64,000 bases of DNA from Arenicola marina (Eukaryota > Annelida > Polychaeta > Arenicolidae): positions 27,219,188 to 27,283,187 of the forward strand of contig OZ025255.1 of assembly GCA_964019135.1 (NCBI GenBank), in the 5' to 3' direction. The notes beneath the pieces are model-generated. The model saw only the letters and a list, made by a program, of their open reading frames with translations. It ran no database searches and was not told where the DNA came from. The translations under genes were made by a program, and so were the position numbers. This document shows, in pieces, positions 9,201 through 20,377 of the stretch (within the stretch, counting starts at the first letter, position 1; every line of letters starts with the position of its first letter).

Positions 9201-12200
9201 CTGAGGGGGAAGGCGAGAGGGAACAGATACAGTCAACCAGTCATCGGTATATTTCTTGGGTTCGCTGGACACCACCTGAGGGGGAAGGCGAGAGGGAACA
9301 GATACAGTCAACCAGTCATCGGTATATTTCTTGGGTACGCTGGACACCACCTGAGGGGGAAGGCGAGAGCCAACAGATACAGTCAACCAGTCATCGGTAT
9401 ATTTCTTGGGTTCGCTGGACACCACCTGAGGGGGAAGGCGAGAGGGAACAGATACAGTCAACCAGTCATCGGTATATTTCTTGGGTTCGCTGGACACCAC
9501 CTGAGGGGGAAGGCGAGAGGGAACAGATACAGTCAACAAGTCATCGGTATATTTCTTGGGTACGCTGGACACCACCTGAGGGGGAAGGCGAGAGGGAACA
9601 GATACAGTCAACCAGTCATCGGTATATTTCTTGGGTTCGCTGGACACCACCTGAGGGGGAAGGCGAGAGGGAACAGATACAGTCAACCAGTCATCGGTAT
9701 ATTTCTTGGGTTCGCTGGACACCACCTGAGGGGGAAGGCGAGAGGGAACAGATACAGTCAACCAGTCATCGGTATATTTCTTGGGTACGCTGGACACCAC
9801 CTGAGGGGGAAGGCGAGAGGGAACAGATACAGTCAACCAGTCATCGGTATATTTCTTGGGTTCGCTGGACACCACCTGAAGAGGAAGGCGAGAGGGAACA
9901 GATACAGTCAACCAGTCATCGGTATATTTCTTGGGTTCGCTGGACACCACCTGAGGGGGAAGGCGAGAGGGAACAGATACAGTCAACCAGTCATCGGTAT
10001 ATTTCTTGGGTACGCTGGACACCACCTGAGGGGGAAGGCGAGAGGGAACAGATACAGTCAACCAGTCATCGGTATATTTCTTGGGTTCGCTGGACACCAC
10101 CTGAGGGGGAAGGCGAGAGCCAACAGATACAGTCAACCAGTCATCGGTATATTTCTTGGGTTCGCTGGACACCACCTGAGGGGGAAGGCGAGAGGGAACA
10201 GATACAGTCAACCAGTCATCGGTATATTTCTTGGGTACGCTGGACACCACCTGAGGGGGAAGGCGAGAGGGAACAGATACAGTCAACCAGTCATCGGTAT
10301 ATTTCTTGGGTTCGCTGGACACCACCTGAGGGGGAAGGCGAGAGGGAACAGATACAGTCAACGGTATATTTCTTGGGTTCGCTGGACACCACCTGAGGGG
10401 GAAGGCGAGAGGGAACAGATACAGTCAACCAGTCATCGGTATATTTCTTGGGTTCGCTGGACACCACCTGAGGGGGAAGGCGAGAGGGAACAGATACAGT
10501 CAACGGTATATTTCTTGGGTTCGCTGGACACCACCTGAGGGGGAAGGCGAGAGGGAACAGATACAGTCAACCAGTCATCGGTATATTTCTTGGGTTCGCT
10601 GGACACCACCTGAGGGGGAAGGCGAGAGGGAACAGATACAGTCAACCAGTCATCGGTATATTTCTTGGGTACGCTGGACACCACCTGAGGGGGAAGGCGA
10701 GAGGGAACAGATACAGTCAACCAGTAATCGGTATATTTCTTGGGTTCGCTGGACACCACCTGAGGGGGAAGGCGAGAGGGAACAGATACAGTCAACCAGT
10801 CATCGGTATATTTCTTGGGTTCGCTGGACACCACCTGAGGGGGAAGGCGAGAGGGAACAGATACAGTCAACCAGTCATCGGTATATTTCTTGGGTTCGCT
10901 GGACACCACCTGAGGGGGAAGGCGAGAGGGAACAGATACAGTCAACAAGTCATCGGTATATTTCTTGGGTACGCTGGACACCACCTGAGGGGGAAGGCGA
11001 GAGGGAACAGATACAGTCAACCAGTCATCGGTATATTTCTTGGGTTCGCTGGACACCACCTGAGGGGGAAGGCGAGAGGGAACAGATACAGTCAACCAGT
11101 CATCGGTATATTTCTTGGGTACGCTGGACACCACCTGAGGGGGAAGGCGAGAGGGAACAGATACAGTCAACCAGTCATCGGTATATTTCTTGGGTACGCT
11201 GGACACCACCTGAGGGGGAAGGCGAGAGGGAACAGATACAGTCAACCAGTCATCGGTATATTTCTTGGGTTCGCTGGACACCACCTGAGGGGGAAGGCGA
11301 GAGGGAACAGATACAGTCAACCAGTCATCGGTATATTTCTTGGGTACGCTGGACACCACCTGAGGGGGAAGGCGAGAGGGAACAGATACAGTCAACCAGT
11401 CATCGGTATATTTCTTGGGTTCGCTGGACACCACCTGAGGGGGAAGGCGAGAGGGAACAGATACAGTCAACCAGTCATCGGTATATTTCTTGGGTTCGCT
11501 GGACACCACCTGAGGGGGAAGGCGAGAGGGAACAGATACAGTCAACCAGTCATCGGTATATTTCTTGGGTACGCTGGACACCACCTGAGGGGGAAGGCGA
11601 GAGGGAACAGATACAGTCAACCAGTCATCGGTATATTTCTTGGGTTCGCTGGACACCACCTGAGGGGGAAGGCGAGAGGGAACAGATACAGTCAACCAGT
11701 CATCGGTATATTTCTTGGGTTCGCTGGACACCACCTGAGGGGGAAGGCGAGAGGGAACAGATACAGTCAACCAGTCATCGGTATATTTCTTGGGTTCGCT
11801 GGACACCACCTGAGGGGGAAGGCGAGAGGGAACAGATACAGTCAACCAGTCATCGGTATATTTCTTGGGTACGCTGGACACCACCTGAGGGGGAAGGCGA
11901 GAGGGAACAGATACAGTCAACCAGTCATCGGTATATTTCTTGGGTACGCTGGACACCACCTGAGGGGGAAGGCGAGAGGGAACAGATACAGTCAACCAGT
12001 CATCGGTATATTTCTTGGGTTCGCTGGACACCACCTGAGGGGGAAGGCGAGAGGGAACAGATACAGTCAACCAGTCATCGGTATATTTCTTGGGTACGCT
12101 GGACACCACCTGAGGGGAAAGGCGAGAGGGAACAGATACAGTCAACCAGTCATCGGTATATTTCTTGGGTACGCTGGACACCACCTGAGGGGGAAGGCGA

Positions 12201-15178
12201 GAGGGAACAGATACAGTCAACCAGTCATCGGTATATTTCTTGGGTTCGCTGGACACCACCTGAGGGGGAAGGCGAGAGGGAACAGATACAGTCAACCAGT
12301 CATCGGTATATTTCTTGGGTTCGCTGGACACCACCTGAGGGGGAAGGCGAGAGGGAACAGATACAGTCAACCAGTCATCGGTATATTTCTTGGGTACGCT
12401 GGACACCACCTGAGGGGGAAGGCGAGAGGGAACAGATACAGTCAACCAGTCATCGGTATATTTCTTGGGTACGCTGGACACCACCTGAGGGGGAAGGCGA
12501 GAGGGTACAGATACAGTCAACCAGTCATCGGTATATTTCTTGGGTTCGCTGGACACCACCTGAGGGGGAAGGCGAGAGGGAACAGATACAGTCAACCAGT
12601 CATCGGTATATTTCTTGGGTACGCTGGACACCACCTGAGGGGGAAGGCGAGAGGGAACAGATACAGTCAACCAGTCATCGGTATATTTCTTGGGTTCGCT
12701 GGACACCACCTGAGGGGGAAGGCGAGAGGGAACAGATACAGTCAACCAGTCATCGGTATATTTCTTGGGTACGCTGGACACAACCTGAGGGGGAAGGCGA
12801 GAGGGAACAGATACAGTCAACCAGTCATCGGTATATTTCTTGGGTTCGCTGGACACCACCTGAGGGGGAAGGCGAGAGGGAACAGATACAGTCAACCAGT
12901 CATCGGTATATTTCTTGGGTTCGCTGGACACCACCTGAGGGGGAAGGCGAGAGGGAACAGATACAGTCAACCAGTCATCGGTATATTTCTTGGGTACGCT
13001 GGACACCACCTGAGGGGGAAGGCGAGAGCCAACAGATACAGTCAACCAGTCATCGGTATATTTCTTGGGTTCGCTGGACACCACCTGAGGGGGAAGGCGA
13101 GAGGGAACAGATACAGTCAACCAGTCATCGGTATATTTCTTGGGTTCGCTGGACACCACCTGAGGGGGAAGGCGAGAGGGAACAGATACAGTCAACAAGT
13201 CATCGGTATATTTCTTGGGTACGCTGGACACCACCTGAGGGGGAAGGCGAGAGGGAACAGATACAGTCAACCAGTCATCGGTATATTTCTTGGGTTCGCT
13301 GGACACCACCTGAGGGGGAAGGCGAGAGGGAACAGATACAGTCAACCAGTCATCGGTATATTTCTTGGGTTCGCTGGACACCACCTGAGGGGGAAGGCGA
13401 GAGGGAACAGATACAGTCAACCAGTCATCGGTATATTTCTTGGGTACGCTGGACACCACCTGAGGGGGAAGGCGAGAGGGAACAGATACAGTCAACCAGT
13501 CATCGGTATATTTCTTGGGTTCGCTGGACACCACCTGAAGAGGAAGGCGAGAGGGAACAGATACAGTCAACCAGTCATCGGTATATTTCTTGGGTTCGCT
13601 GGACACCACCTGAGGGGGAAGGCGAGAGGGAACAGATACAGTCAACCAGTCATCGGTATATTTCTTGGGTACGCTGGACACCACCTGAGGGGGAAGGCGA
13701 GAGGGAACAGATACAGTCAACCAGTCATCGGTATATTTCTTGGGTTCGCTGGACACCACCTGAGGGGGAAGGCGAGAGCCAACAGATACAGTCAACCAGT
13801 CATCGGTATATTTCTTGGGTTCGCTGGACACCACCTGAGGGGGAAGGCGAGAGGGAACAGATACAGTCAACCAGTCATCGGTATATTTCTTGGGTACGCT
13901 GGACACCACCTGAGGGGGAAGGCGAGAGGGAACAGATACAGTCAACCAGTCATCGGTATATTTCTTGGGTTCGCTGGACACCACCTGAGGGGGAAGGCGA
14001 GAGGGAACAGATACAGTCAACGGTATATTTCTTGGGTTCGCTGGACACCACCTGAGGGGGAAGGCGAGAGGGAACAGATACAGTCAACCAGTCATCGGTA
14101 TATTTCTTGGGTTCGCTGGACACCACCTGAGGGGGAAGGCGAGAGGGAACAGATACAGTCAACCAGTCATCGGTATATTTCTTGGGTTCGCTGGACACCA
14201 CCTGAGGGGGAAGGCGAGAGGGAACAGATACAGTCAACCAGTCATCGGTATATTTCTTGGGTACGCTGGACACCACCTGAGGGGGAAGGCGAGAGGGAAC
14301 AGATACAGTCAACCAGTCATCGGTATATTTCTTGGGTTCGCTGGACACCACCTGAGGGGGAAGGCGAGAGGGAACAGATACAGTCAACCAGTCATCGGTA
14401 TATTTCTTGGGTTCGCTGGACACCACCTGAGGGGGAAGGCGAGAGGGAACAGATACAGTCAACCAGTCATCGGTATATTTCTTGGGTACGCTGGACACCA
14501 CCTGAGGGGGAAGGCGAGAGGGAACAGATACAGTCAACCAGTCATCGGTATATTTCTTGGGTTCGCTGGACACCACCTGAGGGGGAAGGCGAGAGGGAAC
14601 AGATACAGTCAACCAGTCATCGGTATATTTCTTGGGTACGCTGGACACCACCTGAGGGGGAAGGCGAGAGGGAACAGATACAGTCAACCAGTCATCGGTA
14701 TATTTCTTGGGTTCGCTGGACACCACCTGAGGGGGAAGGCGAGAGGGAACAGATACAGTCAACAAGTCATCGGTATATTTCTTGGGTACGCTGGACACCA
14801 CCTGAGGGGGAAGGCGAGAGGGAACAGATACAGTCAACCAGTCATCGGTATATTTCTTGGGTTCGCTGGACACCACCTGAAGAGGAAGGCGAGAGGGAAC
14901 AGATACAGTCAACCAGTCATCGGTATATTTCTTAGGTACGCTGGACACCACCTGAGGGGGAAGGCGAGAGGGAACAGATACAGTCAACCAGTCATCGGTA
15001 TATTTCTTGGGTACGCTGGACACCACCTGAGGGAGAAGGCGAAAGGGAACAGATACAGTCAACCAGTCATCGGTATATTTCTTGGGTACGCTGGACACCA
15101 CCTGAGGGGGAAGGCGAGAGGGAACAGATACAGTCAACCAGTCAGCGGTATATTTCTTGGGTTCGCTGGACACCATAT
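9178..15178 (-). repeat. 75-bp minisatellite made of a TRPM 3' splice site plus exon edge
   Basis: About 80 copies of a 75-bp unit. On the TRPM strand each unit contains a TTGAC branch-point-like motif, a pyrimidine tract (CCCTCTCGCCTTCCCCCTCAG), then GTGGTGTCCAGC and (GAA or GTA)CCCAAGAA: the acceptor and first eight codons of the S3/S4 exon at 9200. Units read as 25 codons ([14 protein letters not shown], then TVSVPSRLPPQ). GAA/GTA divides units into two types. Three units lack 8 bp (about 10363, 10505 and 14022), shifting the frame. The far end at 15176 stops at the exon-like start, with ATGGTG in place of GTGGTG. Confidence 0.97.
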
Positions 15179-15712
15179 TTCCTATATATATATATATACG
15201 GAGAAGTTCGATGTGTTAAGTTCCCGTCAACGGCTATATGCGACAGGATCTATAATGTTAAAGCAAAAGCAAAAAAATCTGTTCAAGTTGCCAATATATA
15301 CTACCATCCCTTTCGAAGGCTGTGCTAGGCACGTACGTGTCTGAATACATCGTATTCGCTACACTGTTTTGAATATACAAGTACGTTACCACGTTACTGC
15401 ATTGCTAAGACCTTTAGTATTCAGGAGGCTATATGTATTGAAGTCTTGAATAAATTATAACTGTTTACAATGATTTGTTCCTTTAGTTGATGCCATGCTG
15501 ATGATATGATGTTTTTTTTGGTAATAAGAACACATGAAACACTGTGCACAAGTCAACAAAATTACTGTATGCATGTATTATTATTTTGAGCTCTTCCTTT
15601 GTGATTGGTTTGTCTTTGCAGTGGACAAGGTTTCACACGTAACAGCCATCGGTGTCATTTTAGTGTTTTCTTGTCCAAAGATTACACACAGTTGACCTCA
15701 CAACCCCTTTTT
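15179..15712. other. AT-rich TRPM intron segment, possible LINE 3' remnant
   Basis: It starts with a short TA microsatellite (15184-15198). No gene is visible. The portion next to 15713 may be the frameshifted continuation of the LINE fragment on the minus strand; a CVIFGQENTK-like stretch can be read there in another frame, but this is weak. Confidence 0.4.
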
Positions 15713-15940
15713 TCAAATTGTTTCCGTAATTAAACACTTTAAATCATATTCTAACCCAGGTTGCAGGACTGTTAGGATCTTCTGCCAAAATTGTTTACAG
15801 TGCCAGAACAAATGCTCGATGGTTTCTATATGAGAATGCATCCTCACAACCCGTATCGCGCACTGATAGCGGGCCCCACGGAAACTACGATGGTTGGTGA
15901 GCTCATCGATAGTCGGGTGCGCTCTACCAGGCCAGCCATT
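15713..15940 (-). pseudogene. LINE reverse-transcriptase C-terminal fragment
   Basis: A 75-codon open stretch between two stops, without a start codon, on the minus strand. It reads WPGRAHPTIDELTNHRSF and further on HIETIEHLFWHCKQFW. The ETIEHLFW.C pattern is the hallmark of the zinc-binding region that follows reverse transcriptase in many non-LTR retrotransposons. The fragment is 5'-truncated and ended by TGA at 15713. It is a dead remnant inside the TRPM intron. Which LINE clade it belongs to cannot be judged by eye. Confidence 0.65.
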
Positions 15941-16480
15941 TTACCGGCGTTCGCGCCCCACTGTGCGAATGACAATGTTCCGGCCGGATACAGACCATTG
16001 TCCATCGGTAAGAAGCAAGGGATGTGGTTCCGCTGCGCCCTTAATGCCTCCCGCTGGCGCCTTATGTATGGCCCTCATAAACGATGTGTACCAGTCAACA
16101 ACCGTCGAAAAACCAGAACATGAACACACAAGAATAGTCTGCGTCCTGACGCCCCCCGCCCCCCCCCCCCCCACCCCTCGACGGCTTCTCATCCATACCA
16201 CGCCCACGGGATGAACCACAAAGCTCACAATCTCCTGACCACCCCCCCCCCCCTCCCCCCTCTTCCACATACCCCCATGGCAAGGCGGGCGAGGGCTTTT
16301 CATCCATACCACGCCCACGGGATGAACCACAAAGCTCACAACCTGGGGTGCTTCCTTTATTATGGTCATGATGCATGATGAACCCATGAAAGGGGAAGTA
16401 TAGGGACGACGCGGACAGATTCAGGGGTGTTTGAGGCCCGTTTTGTGCACACGAAGACTAACTAAGGCCAAGGAATCTCC
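15941..16480. other. Intron segment with C-runs and a duplicated 41-bp piece
   Basis: No gene is supported. A 41-bp sequence beginning CATCCATACCACGCCCACGG occurs at 16190-16230 and again, identical, at 16301-16341. Long C-runs sit before (about 16151-16172) and between (about 16240-16260) the copies. The two copies look like a local duplication that may have slipped on the C-runs. Confidence 0.7.
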
Positions 16481-16985
16481 GGCGACATAGGATGACGTAG
16501 GTCCCGGATTGGAAGGCCCAGCGCGGGTCACGAACCGGAGATCTATTGATCTGCAGTCGAGCGTTGAACCATTCGGCCACGTTTTTTGGGGGGTTTTCTT
16601 TTTTTTTATTTCACACAAGATCGACGTGAACAGTAATGCAGAATCACAAAGAAAATACAATACGCATTAACAGTTTCTAGTGATATACCAACTCTGTACA
16701 TTTACTTATCCCTGGAATCGATTGGTTGGCTGTATATTCAGGACGCTTTAACCCTTTTTGGTCATATTGCGTCAATGAGAGAAAGAAGGGAGAGTGGATC
16801 CATGTCCCCGGGGGTAACCCCCTACTCCTTGCGAAGAAGGACATTTACCCTGCGACCACACAGACATGGCCACAGCGGGGCTCGAACCAACGATCCTCAG
16901 GTAGCCAGAGCACTCAAGGCGAGCGCTCTAACCCACTGAGCTATCGGGGCGGGCCCCCATTCGGCCACGGAGGCTGCGGCAAACT
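16481..16985 (-). mobile_element. tRNA-like SINE head (Ser/Leu type), interrupted by a second SINE
   Basis: On the minus strand, reading across the insertion: GCAGCCTCCGTGGCCGAATGG then TTCAACGCTCGACTGCAG and GGTTCGTGACCCG. TGGCCGAATGGTT resembles the A box of class II (Ser/Leu) tRNAs and GGTTCGTGACC the B box (16526-16536). The body likely continues to about 16400. The 13-bp target CCATTCGGCCACG in its A box is duplicated at 16569-16581 and 16957-16969 around another SINE. It could instead be a tRNA pseudogene; long flanking non-tRNA sequence makes a SINE more likely. Confidence 0.55.
16582..16956 (-). mobile_element. tRNA-derived SINE, complete, with 13-bp target-site duplication
   Basis: Minus strand from 16956: GATAGCTCAGTGGGTTAGAG (A box), then GGTTCGAGCCCCGCTGTGG (B box), a body containing the GTTACCCCCGGGG and TTGACGCAATATGACC motifs shared with two other copies here, and an A-rich end (AAAAAAAAAGAAAA) at about 16590. 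A 13-bp direct repeat (16569-16581 and 16957-16969) flanks it. Promoter boxes, A-rich tail and duplication together indicate LINE-assisted retroposition. This copy is longer at its 3' side than the others. Confidence 0.85.
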
Positions 16986-17571
16986 TCATCAGCCATGTTA
17001 ATCAGCCTCGTCCGCGTCACTGGTAAACGCGTGGGACGCAGCTAATGTGGACCATGGTACACTTTGTCGGGCAGTCACAGTCGGGACACACAGGTAAAAG
17101 CAATTATCATTATGACTTTTGTTTCACCCTTTTTTTTTAACAAAAACTCTTCGACGCTGCTCATCCCAGACCAAGGTTGTCGGCCCGGAAATAGCGCGGC
17201 GGTATACCAAGACCCGTAATTACTAGTAAAGTCGCCTCACAAGGCTAGGGCTGATGAATAGCCCCCCCCCCCCACCCCCTCCAGGTGTCCATCAAGACCA
17301 CGCCAAACGCTAAACACAGCAATGAGGGGGCGCAACGCATTCATTTAATGATGTTGTAACGCCGCTTCCACCTGTGTGACCCTAGTTAGCTTGGGTCATT
17401 ACCTTCGTCTCGAGACCCTTTTATTTTTCCACTTCGCAAGCTTGTGCTTTTTTTTTTTTTTGCATATAGAGGCTAAAGTCTATTGGTACCTCTCCCGGGA
17501 AAATGAAATTAACTTGAAAGCAGGGAAGTAGTTCTACATCCGGGCGCCTGGCCGCGAGACCCTGACCTGTT
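16986..17571. other. Intron segment, no gene seen
   Basis: It contains homopolymer runs (T at 17131 and 17449, C at 17262). Otherwise I see no gene, tandem repeat or recognisable element. Confidence 0.6.
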
Positions 17572-17815
17572 GACCCCGTAGCTCAGCTGGCTACTGACTG
17601 AGTGCTCTGGTCACCCGAGAGCCTAACTGCACGTGGATCGATGGTTCGAGCCCCGCTGTGGCCATGTCTGTGTGGTCGCAGGATCAAGATCTCGTGTCCT
17701 TCTTCGTAAAGAGTAGGGGGGTTACCCCCGGGGACATGGCTGAACTCTTCCCTTCCTTCTCCCATTGACGCGATATGACCAAACGTGGTTTAAGTGTTCT
17801 GAGTATACAACCAAC
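17572..17815 (+). mobile_element. tRNA-derived SINE, plus orientation
   Basis: A box TAGCTCAGCTGG at 17579-17590 and B box GGTTCGAGCCC at 17643-17653. They are followed by the family body: GTGGTCGCAGGAT, CTTCGTAAAGAGTAGG, GTTACCCCCGGGG, CTCCCATTGACGCGATATG, and an end with AACCAAC. Same family as the copies at 16582 and 43768. I could not see a clear target-site duplication. Confidence 0.8.
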
Positions 17816-17829
17816 TGGGCTAGACATAG

Positions 17830-17967
17830 TGGGTTTATGTAAAGCGCTTTAACCCACATTGGTCATACCGCGGCACTGGACTGAAAAGTGACGATGGCAA
17901 AAAGCCATCAACCTCAATTAGAGCAAATTCCTTACTCTTCGTGAAGCAAGACACGATACCGCGCCGA
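17830..17967 (-). mobile_element. Truncated SINE of the same family, merging into the 21-bp array
   Basis: Minus-orientation fragment recognised by AAGCGCTTTAACCCACATTG, GGTCATACCGCG and CTTACTCTTCGTGAAG, the reverse of the SINE body. Where the tRNA head should follow, the sequence passes directly into the 21-bp minisatellite, whose units include CCACTGAGCTAGGGG, close to the inverted A box (CCACTGAGCTATCGGGG) of the 16.7-kb copy. Confidence 0.55.
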
Positions 17968-19888
17968 GTGGGCCAGGGGTGAGCCCCACTGGGCCAGAGG
18001 TGAGCCCCACTGAGCTAGGGGTGAGCCCCACTGGGCCAGGGGTGAGCCCCACTGAGCCAGGGGTGAGCCCCACTGGGCCAGGGGTGAGCCCCACTGAGCT
18101 AGGGGTGAGCCCCACTGGGCCAGGGGTGAGCCCCACTGAGCCAGGGGTGAGCCCCACTGAGCCAGGGGTGAGCCCCACTGAGCCAGGGATGAGCCCGACT
18201 GAGCCAGAGGTGAGCCCCACTGAGCCAGGGGTGAGCCCCACTGAGCCAGGGGTGAGCCCCACTGGGCCAGGGGTGAACCCCACTGAGCCAGGGGTGAGCC
18301 CCACTGAGCCAGGGGTGAGCCCCACTGGGCCAGGGGTGAGCCCCACTGAGCCAGGGGTGAGCCCCACTGAGCCAGGGGTGAGCCCCACTGAGCCAGGGGT
18401 GAGCCCCACTGAGCCAGGGATGAGCCCGACTGAGCCAGAGGTGAGCCCCACTGAGCCAGGGGTGAGCCCCACTGAGCCAGGGGTGAGCCCCACTGGGCCA
18501 GGGGTGAACCCCACTGAGCCAGGGGCGAGCCCCACTGAGCCAGGGGTGAACCCCACTGAGCCAGGGGTGAGCCCGACTGAGCCAGGGGTGAGCCCCACTG
18601 GGCCAGGGGTGAGCCCCACTGAGCCAGCGGTGAACCCCACTGAGCCAGGGGCGAGCCCCACTGAGCCAGGGGTGAACCCCACTGAGCCAGGGGTGAGCCC
18701 GACTGAGCCAAGGGTGAGCCCCACTGAGCCAGGGGTGAGCCCCACTGAGCCAGGGGTGAACCCCACTGAGCCAGGGGCGAGCCCCACTGAGCCAGGGGTG
18801 AACCCCACTGAGCCAGGGGTGAGCCCGACTGAGCCAGGGGTGAGCCCCACTGGGCCAGGGGTGAGCCCCACTGAGCCAGCGGTGAGCCCCACTGAGCCAG
18901 GGGCGAGCCCCACTGAGCCAGGGGTGAACCCCACTGAGCCAGGGGTGAGCCCCACTGAGCCAGGGGTGAGCCCCACTGAGCCAGGGGTGAGCCCCACTGG
19001 GCCAGGGGTGAACCCCACTGAGCCAGGGGTGAGCCCCACTGGGCCAGGGGTGAACCCCACTGAGCCAGGGGCGAGCCTCACTGAGCCAGGGGTGAACCCC
19101 ACTGAGTCAGGGATGAGCCCGACTGAGCCAGAGGTGAGCCCCACTGGGCCAGGGGTGAGCCCCACTGGGCCAGGGGTGAGCCCCACTGGGCCAGGGGTGA
19201 AGCCCACTGAGCCAGGGGCGAGCCACACTGAGCCAGGGGTGAACCCCACTGAGCCAGGGGTGAGCCTGACTGAGCCAGGGTGAGCCCCACTGGGCCAGGG
19301 GTGAGCCCCACTGAGCCAGCGGTGAGCCCCACTGGGCCAGGGATGAACCCCACTGAGCCAGGGGCGAGCCCCACTGAGCCAGGGGTGAACCCCACTCAGC
19401 CAGGGGTGAGCCCCACTAAGCCAGGGGTGAGCCCCACTGAGCCAGGGGTGAACCCCACTGAGCCAGGGGTGAGCCCCACTGGGCCAGGGGTGAGCCCCCA
19501 AAGCCAGGGGTGAGCCCCACTAAGCCAGGGGTGAGCCCCACTGAACCAGGGGTGAACCCCACTGAGCCAGGGGTGAGCCCCACTGAGCCAGGGGTGAGCC
19601 CCACTGAGCCAGGGGTGAGCCCCACTGAGCCAGGGGTGAGCCCCACTGAACCAGGGGTGAACCCCACTGAGCCAGGGGTGAGCCCCACTAAGCCAGGGGT
19701 GAGACCCACTGAGCCAGGGGTGAGCCCGACTGAGCCAGGGGTGAGCCCCACTAAGCCAGGGGTGAGCCCCACTGAGCCAGGGGTGAGCCCCACTGGGCCA
19801 GGGGTAAGCCCCACTGGGCCAGGGGTGAGCCCCACTGAGCCAGGGGTGAGCCCCACTGAGCCAGGGGTGAGCCCCACTGGGCCAGCGA
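17968..19888. repeat. 21-bp minisatellite abutting a truncated SINE
   Basis: About 92 copies built on GAGCCCCACTGAGCCAGGG with GAG/GGG and GTGA/GCGA variants. Multi-unit blocks recur, for example the one with GAGCCTGACTGAGCC and GGATGAGCC. Being 21 bp it is open for seven-residue repeats on both strands; not considered coding. Confidence 0.97.
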
Positions 19889-19907
19889 GACCACCAGGGC
19901 CGTGGCC

Positions 19908-20285
19908 TTGCCCAAGCCGTGGCCGGGTGCAAGCCGTGGCCGTGTCCAAGCCGTGGACGTGTCCAAGCCGTGAACGTGTCCAAGCCGTGGACGTAGTGCC
20001 CAAGCCGTGGACGGGTCCAAGCCGTGGACGTGTCCAAGCCGTGGACGTGTCCAAGCCGAGTACGTGTCCAAGCAGTGGACGTACATGTCCAAGCCGTGGT
20101 CGTGTCCAAGCCGTGGACGTGTCCCAGCCGTGGACGTGTCCAAGCCGTGGACGTGTCCCAGCCGTGGACGTGTCCAAGCCGTGGACGTGTCCCAGCCGTG
20201 GACGTGTCCAAGCCGTGGACGTGTCCAAGCCGCGGACGTGTCCAAGCCGTGGACGAGCCCAAGCCGTGGACGTGTCCCAGCCGTG
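19908..20285. repeat. 17-bp minisatellite
   Basis: About 22 copies of GTGGACGTGTCCAAGCC, with CAAGCC/CAGCC alternation. It directly follows the 21-bp array with a 20-bp join. Confidence 0.95.
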
Positions 20286-20377
20286 GGTTATCTATGCACT
20301 CGAGGGGTGTCCTGGTTTACCACATCGCCAATGGCGTCATGCTAACCGTGTTACTTCGCCGTCGAACTGCAGAGCCA

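Noticed and set aside
10433-14020. 1195-codon frame across the 75-bp array as a free-standing repeat protein
   Set aside because: It has no unique sequence at either end and ends at an 8-bp-deleted unit. It is better explained as copies of the TRPM acceptor region. Possible use as exon extension is kept as a finding.
17979-19513. Collagen- or elastin-like protein from the 21-bp array
   Set aside because: Open on both strands with seven-residue repeats, no signal peptide, no flanking domain, and fused to a SINE remnant.
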